Assembly (NCBI GenBank): GCA_033220425.1
Contig: CM065651.1
Span: forward strand, 248,001-312,000
DNA: 64,000 bases
DNA from: Lepraria neglecta
Taxonomy: Eukaryota; Ascomycota; Lecanoromycetes; Lecanorales; Stereocaulaceae
Direction: 5' to 3'
A program made the translations under genes and the position numbers. Shown here in pieces: positions 45,851-54,461 of the stretch. The notes beneath the pieces are model-generated. The model did not search any database. It worked only from the letters and a program-made list of their open reading frames with translations, and was not told where the DNA came from. How positions within the stretch are numbered: position 1 is the first letter of the stretch; each line of letters starts with the position of its first letter.

Positions 45851-46525
45851 GGATGAAGAAAACGCGGGTGGTTCTGCGGTGCCAAAGGATTAATCTACGA
45901 AAGGTGATACAGTAGTGGAGATGGAACCAGTCTCAGATGGAGAGTCTGCAATTGACCCAGACGCCCCAAAGAGCTATGAACAATGTTTATTTGAGTTCTG
46001 TTATCAAAGGAACCTTCAAAATCTGCTACCTAGCGCACCTCTTTCTTTTCTCCACTTCAAAGAACTGAGAGAAATGAATACTGTCCATCTAAAATGATGA
46101 GGTCAGAAACATCCTACCTGTACAAGGCACAGTCGGCGTAAACCCTGTTTATTGATGCAGATCCAGGTCGCTCCGCCGCTAGCTTATGAGAATATTACCA
46201 AGGAAGTTTCTCTTATAATATTACCGAAAGGGAGAGGCGAACCGTAAAATATCGTCTTGGCAAACCTACCAAGCAGCTCTCCCCGTTCGTCGACAAACTT
46301 GCTCGCTTCATCGTTGCCATCACGGGAGGCCTCTCACTCGTTGTGCCCATGTTAATTATGCGATTGGGAGAGAGCTTGACTAGAAGCTTGGTCACGGTGT
46401 CTGTAGCAGTAGTGCTCTTCTCTGCTCTCACATCCCTCATGTTCAAAGCCTCCAATGTCGAAACATTGGCAGCCACGGCAACATACGCTGCTGTGCTAGT
46501 GGTATTCGTTGGGACGAGCAGCTGA
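45849..46525 (+). pseudogene. DUF6594 gene, decayed
   Basis: DUF6594 proteins are fungal membrane proteins with a C-terminal pair of hydrophobic helices; their role is unknown. The frame starts MDEENAGGSAVPKD at the end of the minisatellite and stops at TAA 45891-45893. It resumes in the same frame with YEQCLFEFCYQRNLQNLLPS and SFLHFKELREMNTVHLK, stopping at 46097. A shifted frame continues (NDEVRNIL), then a third part reads ADPGRSAASL, TGA at 46187-46189, and EYYQGSFSYNITERERRTVK. The end is well kept: SPFVDKLARFIVAITGGLSL, VVPMLIMRLGESLTRSL, ATATYAAVLVVFVGTSS. At least two stops and one frame change, and a shorter middle than usual, show it is broken. Confidence 0.75.
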
Positions 46526-47310
46526 GGCACATCTCTGGAAACCAGATGCTGATTGGAACCTTGGGGCTAACACTCGAATGTTGGAGGGTATCGTTGGTGT
46601 GGAGGAGTTTCGTGAGGAGGACTCGGTTGCTTCTGTTCGTTATGGATTTATAGAAAGCTGTATTAGCGCTTCTATTCAACTATAGGAAATGACCAGGAGG
46701 TATCCCTGATACTCCTGCCTTATGATACCAGTTGCATGGAATGTATATAATGGCATCAGAGTCTCAACTTTCCGATCAAGTATAGAGAATTCTTTTTCAC
46801 CAGGCTGTCAATAATCGTATAATTCATATACACAACAAGGCAACAAATGGGCAGATCAGCAAGACTGTAACCCATCAGTGTAGCGGTGCTTCCCGCCTGT
46901 GCTATGTTGAACTACACTCTCCACCGCTCCCATGCAGATATCGAGAAGTAAATTTCGGTTTAATGTGTAGGAGCGTCCATGAACATGCGAAAGAAAAGAG
47001 TCACTAATTCATAGGAAGCATGAAGATCGATTCCAAGCATGTTGGAAAAATTAGTAACGGTGGAACCATGCGTAGTGATAATAAATACAATTTGACATTT
47101 AAGTTAAAACTCACTAATGCGTATCTATGAAGGGGTATCTTGGTTCCGTTGAAAGCATGTCTATAAGTCTCATCCTTAACGCCATCCCCAATCAGTAGAC
47201 CTCCGTGCCATATGCTGCGTAGCCATAGTAGAGTGAGTCCAGTCTCTTCCAGCGACATCTTACAAATCCATTCCAACTCCCATATAACCCCCGCAAGTCC
47301 GTCGCGTATA
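46526..47310. other. Intergenic region
   Basis: 785 nt with nothing recognisable. Minus-strand frames at 46443-46679 and 47004-47381 have no domain and overlap real features in other frames. Confidence 0.4.
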
Positions 47311-48772
47311 TTACATTGCCTTTTTCTGTCCCCTCCCAGGCGCCCTCCTCTTTTCACTGCCACTACTAACTCGGGAGTCACCTCGCCCCGCAGTCCTCAT
47401 CTCTTTCTTAATCTTTTGCCCCACGTAGCCTTCCATCCGACCTACAAGGCCAGCAATGACCCTCCCAGGCAACGTCAAGACAGTCCACACAATCTGTATG
47501 GGTAGCATTGTCATGGTAGCGACCCAATCCACCATCAAACCAACACCGGAACCGCGTCGCTGTCGATTCGATTGTGAGCTGCGCTCCGCAGCCGCTGCCA
47601 ATGTGATAGCGTCACCCATACGCTTTTCCAACTCTTGGAGACGGGATTCTGTCTGCATGGTAAGGAGCGTGGCCTTCTTTTCATAGCGGCGGACCGCGCG
47701 GTTGAGGGCATCGAGGTCGGGTTGGAAGGTCTTGCGGATCTGAGTTGCGAAGTCTGGTGGTGGTGACTTTGAAGAGCTGCCGTTGGAAGTTATATCAGCG
47801 ATGTGGGTCTCCAGCTCGGCCAAACGGGTGCTGAGGTCGCTGAGAGCTGTAGGTGACGCAGGAGACAGGGCGTGAGGATTTGTGGCCACACTTCGCTGTA
47901 AATGTAGTGTACGCGCTTGAACCATCTTGATAAGATGGGACATAGGACGTAGTTCAGAGGCCAGGAGAAATATTGTAAGATTGTAATTCGAGACCAGTCC
48001 TTCCGAGGGCCGGGAGAGTTGATAACGGATATGATGGAGGAGCCATGCGCCAATCGCAGGAGACAAGAAACAGGCGGCAAGAGCAAGAAGCTCATGGATG
48101 CGGAGCTCTGCAGCTGCCGAAGACTGCGAAGAAGGAGGCCCTTGGGGTTCTTGAAAGGTATTCTTATCGTCTGGACTGGGGGACGCTGGCTGATTCGATT
48201 CTTCCTCCTCTTCACTGCCTTCTTCGACGATAGTGTCGGAGGGGTAATCGTTGGCGAACGGTTGAGCGTCTTCAGCTCGGATTGACTGCGCGGAAATATA
48301 CCAGTCCCTGTAAGCATGTCAGCTCTTTCTCTTGGACCCATGGGTCCATAACATGAGCTTACCATGGCAACCTGACCGACCAGTTGAGGAAGATGGCCGC
48401 CAGCACCAGTAACGTCAAGTCGGTCACGATAGCACTCCCATTGTGGAAGAAAAGTCCCCCTAGAGCCGGGAATAATGCTAATGCCAGCGGGAGGGAGTGC
48501 CAGTGAGACGGCTCATGGATGGTGTTCAGGTTCTGGTTCGTCGCCCTCGGGAGCAGGAGATTGTCCGTTGAAGATTTTATGGATTGCCTCGTACTGTCGG
48601 AGAAGGTAGAGCTTCGTCGGTGTCTCAAAGGACTTGAAATATCTGCAAAGGTCGATGCTCTTCCCAATGGTCTTTGGCGAATCGGCGATAGATTCTGCTG
48701 CCTTCCTGTGCTTGTCGCCACCGGATTCGGGCTGGTACCTGGTGGGCTCATTGTTCTTTCTTGTTGGGCCAT
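47311..48772 (-). CDS. Conserved-type fungal membrane protein, unknown function
   Basis: Exons 48772-48363 and 48307-47311 (55-nt intron, GTAAGC..TACAG) give 468 aa. The N-terminal 95 residues are Ser/Arg-rich and disordered. Two hydrophobic helices follow (WHSLPLALALFPALGGLFFH, DLTLLVLAAIFLNWSVRL), then an acidic linker. A further hydrophobic part (LLALAACFLSPAIGAWLLHH, NYNLTIFLLASELRPMSHLI) precedes a coiled-coil region (LSTRLAELETHIAD, LDALNRAVRRYEKK, QTESRLQELEKRM). A last hydrophobic hairpin (MVDWVATMTMLPIQIVWTVL) ends in a basic tail. The layout resembles an organelle-membrane protein with a coiled coil; I do not recognise a named family. Confidence 0.75.
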
Positions 48773-50049
48773 GGTGTCCAAGGTTACAGGAATATAAGAC
48801 TTCGTTCCCTTCTCACCGCACAATTGTCAGCAAAATTCGGGCGCAAGTCTGCCCAAGCCCGGTCTGATAGGCTTGTTCAATTTTCATCGTGATATCACCG
48901 CCATTGGCCATTGGCCTCTTGTGCTGGCAATGACAGCACCAGACGCCACCTCGAAACAGGAAAGGGCCCGCGTGTTGACGATCAGTGCCTGGTGGCGGAA
49001 GGAGCCGCCCTTGCATTACCGCCAAGCTTTGACCATCCTCGCCTCCAAACCACCTGCATCTTTCAACATCACCATGCAACTTCTTAATCAAACAAAATCA
49101 GAATTAAAAAGCCAGCTTCTTATGCGTACACTACTTTCGCCCGACAAATGCCATTGTTATTTCCGCAGGGAACATGCAGATTTGTGCCGAGGATGGCCGA
49201 CCCGGTTTCCGCAGGTAACCTCGTGCAGGCTCAATAAGTTTACCTGCATATAAGCAGGGCTGGCTTATTACCATAGACAGATCGTTCATTTCCATTCTCT
49301 AGTGCTATTACCCCAGATTCTGCCTGGTGATCTTCTGCTTGCAGCGCGTTATCCAGCTTTCTCAATGTCTTATCTTATTGACACCCAAAAAGGGAATACC
49401 AGACCTCAATGGTCCGAAACACATCGGCTGCTCTTCAATAACGGCCACCTCCATATCTATGTTTCAGTACTAGCTGTGAATAGCCTATTGCCAAAGTAGT
49501 CCGTCAATTGCGAATCCCTTTTTGAGCAGCTTGCATACGTGAAGAAAATGCCCGAGTTGCCCGAGTAGCCTGTTCGCATTGAGCTAAAATCTATTGACCT
49601 ATTGACAGTGCTTCCGCGGATGTCACTTAGGCACTCTGAGTCTGACTCTTCAATATGTCCGTGCTTAAACATGTTTGCCTTCTACAACCAATTCCTCCTT
49701 CAAACCACCCTGAACATCTCTTTATATCCTTGTACATCAATCTGTTGAATAGCTACACCTTTGCCTTTGTCGTGCTTGACTTCTTCCGGATACATGCAAG
49801 CATCTCAGCCAAGTCATCTTAATCTCGCACTTGATACTCCGTGTCCTTATTAGTCTTATCAACTCATCATCCGTTTCTCGTCCGCCTTGGGTGTCGCTGT
49901 CATCAGTGGAGCCGAACAGCTGGTCTGAATCAACTCTCGCAGACCTCGCCTCTTCCTTACCGCAACAATTCTAACCTTCCTCGCCTTCAGCAGACCTCTT
50001 ATCTTCTCACAGTATCTCTACTTAACGTCATCCTCACGTATCGCTTATC
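48773..50049. promoter_or_regulatory. Divergent region upstream of pheromone receptor
   Basis: 1.3 kb between the starts of the membrane protein and the Ste3 receptor. Short plus-strand frames (48873-49253, 49302-49499, 49841-50110) have no domain; the last overlaps the receptor leader. A TATAAG element occurs at about 49241. I could not identify HMG-box or Ste12-type sites with confidence. Confidence 0.35.
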
Positions 50050-51552
50050 ATGGACGAGTCGACGTTTGCGCTCACACCGGCTGCAATTGCAGTCCCTGTG
50101 CTGGCTTTGATTAACCTTATTATCGACACTCCTGCTTTGATCTGGCATATCAAAAACCGCAACCTAGCAGCATCGGCTCTCGTTTTCTGGATCCTCATAT
50201 CAAACCTCATGATCTTTGTCAATGCTGTCATCTGGCCTACGGACGACACAGCGAGCTGGTGGCTCGGCTATGGTCTTTGCGACATTGAAACCAAACTTCA
50301 AGTCGGGCTTTGGTTTGGCGTCGTGGGTGCCCTAGCATGCATCATGCGCAACTTAGCCAAAGTCTTGGATACTGAGAGGACGGTTCTGAGTCTGACTCGA
50401 GCTCAACGTCGTAGGCAGATCGTCGTTGACTGTCTGCTCTGCTTCGGAAGTCCTATCTACGCCATGGCTATACATTATGTCGTCCAAGCATCCAGATACT
50501 ACATCTTTGCCATCTCGGGGTGTACGCCTTCCTTCGACAGGAGCTGGGTAAAGCTTGTCTTGGTCTTGATCTGGCCTCTTATTCTTTGCATTGTGGATGT
50601 CTATTACAGCAGTAAGTCGACACTCACTATCTTTTAATAGCCTTGATACCGACAATCCTTAGTACTGGTCATTATTAGGATGCACCGCTACCGCAAGAAC
50701 TTTTCCGATGTCCTTACTTCGTCAAACTCCAATCAGACAAAATCTCGATTCTTGCGCTTGTTCTGGCTGTCACTTATCCTCATCGTGGTTGCCTTTCCTG
50801 CTCAGGTCTATGTTCTCTACGAAAATTCGGTCGTTGCGTTGATTCCCTACAGCTGGGACTCGGCCCATGGCCCTGACTGGCTGACAATCGAGTTGGTGCC
50901 ATCCGGTGGAACGGTCCTCTTCGACCGCTGGATCCAGATCGGTGCTGGATTCGTACTCTTCATCTTCTTTGGTCTTGGTCAAGATGCGCAGGCTATGTAT
51001 CGCAAATGGCTCATCAAGGCTGGCTTTGGCAAATGCTTCCCGTGTTTGCATAGCCAGCGACGCGTTAAAGAGCAGCGATGGTCGGCAACAGACAGCGGCT
51101 CTCGATTCTTCAATAAGAAGTCGTTCAGAGATTCTGGGTTATTGTAAGCCTTCCTATACTTGGTTTTTCAAGTTGTTCCGAGTATTTGCTGATCAATTGC
51201 TACGCATAGCAACAACCACTCTGTCTCAACAACAGCGGATACACCCTCTCCAGTCGAGCCGCAGAATGGGTTTGCCCAACTTCCAGCTATCACTGAAATT
51301 GAGCAAAAGACAACATACCCTACGAGCACATCACCCTCCGCGGACGAAAAGCACGATCCACAGACGTCCGACAGCGCCCCACACTCATGGCTTGACCACT
51401 TCCTCGTGAAGACCCACTTGTCCGCACCAAACCGACAGCCTTCAGTTCGCCCAACTACATCTCTAGTACCGGGGCCTGGGTTCTTTGGTACGATTACACA
51501 AAGCATTTATCATCATCCCAAAGAGACGAATACCACGAGTGATGCCGTATGA
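50050..51552 (+). CDS. ste3: Ste3-type a-factor pheromone receptor (GPCR)
   Basis: Seven-helix receptor for the lipopeptide a-type mating pheromone, coupled to the heterotrimeric G protein and MAP kinase cascade. Exons 50050-50611, 50663-51143 and 51210-51552 give 461 aa with clean GTAAGT/GTAAGC donors. Family marks are NLIIDTPALIWHIKNRN after TM1, the invariant WWLGYGLCDIETKLQVG before TM3, LCFGSPIYAMAIHYVVQASR in TM4 with YYIFAISGCTPSFD in the next loop, VLVLIWPLILCIVDVYYS (TM5) and the basic third loop RMHRYRKNF. TM6 is LFWLSLILIVVAFPAQVYVL and TM7 is WIQIGAGFVLFIFFGLGQDA. The C-terminal tail of about 120 residues is Ser/Thr/Pro-rich, as in other Ste3 proteins where it is a regulatory site. 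The gene looks intact. Confidence 0.95.
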
Positions 51553-52100
51553 TTTTTAAAAGATATTTTACTTGGATGAGAGAGTGAGAGATCAGACAAA
51601 GATGTCATGCGGTGGAACAGGGATGGGCTTTTACCACTATGGCAGCACAAACTTTCCAATCTATTATCCCTGCCAGTATCCCTGCAAGATGGAAATGAGG
51701 GATAAGGCATCTCTCTTAATGCATCTACAATTAATTTTCGATTTGTGGATGGAGGACTGAAGATTGAGCACTGAGGAAAGAAACCACATATTGCAGCATT
51801 CGGAACAGCACAAAAACAGCAGCCCAGATAGCATGCATCAATTAATGAACTTTTCTTGATCATCTACATGACAAATGAATTCCAGCCATATTGCGTGTTA
51901 AAGACTGCAGATCGAATGCTAGAAGCTGATTGGCTACGCCCCTCATCGCGCCAAGCCTTATTAATGAGTCGCGACTTCAAAGTGATCCATCAACTCCGAA
52001 AACACGAGCCACACCGTAATATCTGCATCAAAACAAAACGCAGCTCTGGTCTCAAGACACAGAATCCACCCTCAACAAATCTGCCCCACCTACACTCACA
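51553..52100. other. Intergenic region
   Basis: 548 nt: end of the receptor gene and promoter of the next. No feature recognised. Confidence 0.4.
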
Positions 52101-52793
52101 ATGTCCTTCCTCACATCCCTCCGCCCCGCCCCCCTAAGGGCTCTCAACCTCACACGCTCCCTCTCCACGACCCCAGTCTCCCGCCTCGCACGCATGACAA
52201 TCGTCGGCCGTCTCGCCGATTCCCCTGAGATCGTGGCTACAGCTAGTGGACAAGATGTGGTGAGATACGCGCTTGGCACGAGCCATGGACCTAAGGATAA
52301 TCGCCAGACGAGCTGGTGGAAGGTTGCTTGTTTTGCCCCGGAGGGGGGACTGAGGGATTTGGTTATGGGGTTGGGGAAGGGGTGAGTCTTATTTCTTCCT
52401 TTTGGGCAGGGATCGATTGGGGTGTGGGTGACGGGGGAAGGCAGGGGGGGATGAAGGAGCGGAAAGGAGTATTGCATAAGAGACCGTGGGGAAAGACGAC
52501 AGAAGGGGATAGCAGAGGCGGAGAAGATAGATTACAGGAGAAGAGGGGCAGTTTTTTACGCTGATACAATGTGTATACAGATCCTTGGTATACCTGGAGG
52601 GCGACTGCAGTATGAACAAGTTTCAGGGCAAGGATGGAACACCGCAGACAGCGCTGAGCATCGTACAGCGTAAGTGGCTCCACCCTCTCGAATCGTGGGC
52701 TGTATGTAGCTAACCCTCTGGCTAGGCAATGTTGAGATCCTTGACCGTAGGGACTCAAGAGCAGAAGGGCAAGCTGAGGGTGAGTCAGCTTAG
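52101..52793 (+). CDS. rim1: Mitochondrial single-stranded DNA-binding protein
   Basis: OB-fold protein of the bacterial-SSB family (yeast Rim1), which coats single-stranded mitochondrial DNA during replication. Exons 52101-52381, 52581-52669 and 52726-52793 (introns 199 and 56 nt) give 145 aa, the usual size. The N-terminal 30 residues are a basic presequence with a Rxx-type cleavage context (LRALNLTRSLSTTPVSRLAR). The OB fold begins MTIVGRLADSPEIVATASGQ, continues with VVRYALGTSH and TSWWKVACFAPEG, and after splicing SLVYLEGDCSMNKFQGKDGT and ALSIVQRNVEILDRR. The C-terminus is short and acidic. The first intron is long for this window, but both borders keep frame. Confidence 0.9.
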
Positions 52794-53018
52794 GAAGAAG
52801 ACCTGCGCGTGTATAGGTATCAAGGATGGCGTTGGAACCACCGCTCAGCTCTACGTGCTACTGTGTATCAATGCGGAAGAGCGAACTGTACTATACCCTG
52901 GATTTCGTGTCACTTATTGCTAGGAAAACGGAGATATTGTCTCATTATGACTTTCAATAATCTGGATTTGGGACTACATATGCTCTGCACAAATGAGTGT
53001 CTCTCACAGCATCTGCCC
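52794..53018. other. Short convergent spacer
   Basis: 225 nt between the ends of the SSB gene and rpf1; nothing seen. Confidence 0.4.
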
Positions 53019-54263
53019 TTATAGCTGAAACTTCGTCCTCTCCTTCTCCATCCCCCCCTTCCACTCCCACTCCTGCCCACTCGCCCTCTGAATTCCCCTA
53101 TCCACCCGTCTCAACTTCATCGTAAACCTCGGTCCTAGCTCCTGTAAGCCCGCCCTAATCCCCTCCGCACCCTTCACCTCTTTCCCATCCGGTCCCACGA
53201 CATTTTTCTCCGTCTCTCTCTTCTCGCGAAATACATACCGATGTCGCCGCAGGAAGATATAGTCGCGCTGGTTGTGTAACGTCACCACCTGCCGCCCTTG
53301 TAACTCAGGCTGTGGAGGAAACATGGTTTGGAAAGACTTCGCGACCAGTAAGCCAAGCGGCGTGCGGAAGTTATTAAGGATCAGTTCAGGGGTATGGGAG
53401 GTGGGATTCCCGTGGCCTGGGAGACGGCGCCCTTCGATCCAATTTGAAATAGAATAATGGCATGTTGGTCCTTCCGGTAAATGAACTACAGTCAATCCCG
53501 TAGGTTTCTTCAAATCTTCCTTCAGCACAATAACGGCAGTGTATTTCCTGTTAGAAGCAAAGGACGCTATCTCTTTGACGGAGAATCTATGGCTGTAGCG
53601 GTGGGAGGAGCGCGGGATGTAGACTGAGTGTGGGAAGAGGGTCGTGAGTAGTTGGGCTTCATGGTGGATTGTGGAATTGAGGGAGGTTGTGATTAGGATT
53701 TTCGGCGTCGGTGGTATGTCTGTGGAGAAGAGATTTGGGAATTTGGCTGCTAGGGCTTCGGGCGTGAAATTGAGGGCGTTGGTTGTCGTCGACTGGTTTG
53801 GGCTTGTTGCTCGTTCTGTTGCTGTTCGTTTTGTCGAAGGCTTCGAGGGTTTGGCAGGTTCCGTTGTTTCGTCTTCGCTGGCGGAGTTGATCATGCTATC
53901 CCTCTCATCATCTGAGCTCGGAGGAGCCGCTTCCTCCTCTTCAGCCGCAGCTTGCTCCTCCTCGACCTTCTGACGCTTCAACCGCTCGACATCGACTGAC
54001 AACCCAAGCCCATCGCTAGTGTCCCTGTCAACTTCGTCCCATACTCTTTTCCTCTCCAGCGTCAAAGGGACATTCTGTTTCACCCGTTCCTCGCGTAGCC
54101 TTGGATCTTTGTCTTCCTCTCTTCTCCTCCGGAATCGCTCATCTCGTTTGATACTGTCCTGAGCTTTCTTGCGCTTGACATGTAGGCCCTGACGCTTTTC
54201 TTTGTTTGCGGTCTTGAACGGTAGGTGGGCTTTTGAAGACAGCTTCAGCTTCTTAGACGCCAT
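53019..54263 (-). CDS. rpf1: Ribosome production factor 1 (Brix domain)
   Basis: RPF1 is a nucleolar Brix-domain protein of pre-60S particles needed for 27S and ITS2 processing. The single exon gives 414 aa from the ATG at 54263 (MASKKLKLSSKAHLPFKT); the frame is open to an ATG 51 nt earlier, but homologues start near the chosen one. The N-terminal half is highly charged, with RRRREEDKDPRLREERVKQN and an acidic disordered segment (about residues 110-160). The Brix domain spans about residues 185-385: PPTPKILITTSLNSTIHHEA, FPHSVYIPRSSHRYSHRFSV, NRKYTAVIVLKEDLKKPTGL, HLPEGPTCHYSISNWIEGRR, ELILNNFRTPLGLLVAKSFQ, LHNQRDYIFLRRHRYVF. The C-terminus (GIRAGLQELGPRFTMKLRRV) is the expected RNA-binding end. 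It is head to head with glycyl-tRNA synthetase. Confidence 0.95.
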   Translation of the reverse strand: MASKKLKLSSKAHLPFKTANKEKRQGLHVKRKKAQDSIKRDERFRRRREEDKDPRLREERVKQNVPLTLERKRVWDEVDRDTSDGLGLSVDVERLKRQKVEEEQAAAEEEEAAPPSSDDERDSMINSASEDETTEPAKPSKPSTKRTATERATSPNQSTTTNALNFTPEALAAKFPNLFSTDIPPTPKILITTSLNSTIHHEAQLLTTLFPHSVYIPRSSHRYSHRFSVKEIASFASNRKYTAVIVLKEDLKKPTGLTVVHLPEGPTCHYSISNWIEGRRLPGHGNPTSHTPELILNNFRTPLGLLVAKSFQTMFPPQPELQGRQVVTLHNQRDYIFLRRHRYVFREKRETEKNVVGPDGKEVKGAEGIRAGLQELGPRFTMKLRRVDRGIQRASGQEWEWKGGMEKERTKFQL

Positions 54264-54461
54264 TGGGAAAGCGGCCAGAGCGTCTACGTTGTAAGAATTT
54301 CCGAAGCTATTCAATCGAAGAACTTGTAGTTGCCAAAAATTTTGTGGAACCCGATGTTTAGCCGTCGAAGCTCCAAGTTCGAGACAACAGTTCTTGAGTC
54401 ACAACCTAGATGAGCAACACTGCATGACTTTTCAGGGTCATTGCTTAGGACTTAAAGTTAC
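54264..54461. promoter_or_regulatory. Shared divergent promoter of rpf1 and grs1
   Basis: Only 198 nt lie between the two start codons, both for translation and ribosome genes, suggesting a shared bidirectional promoter. No TATA box is seen. Confidence 0.5.
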
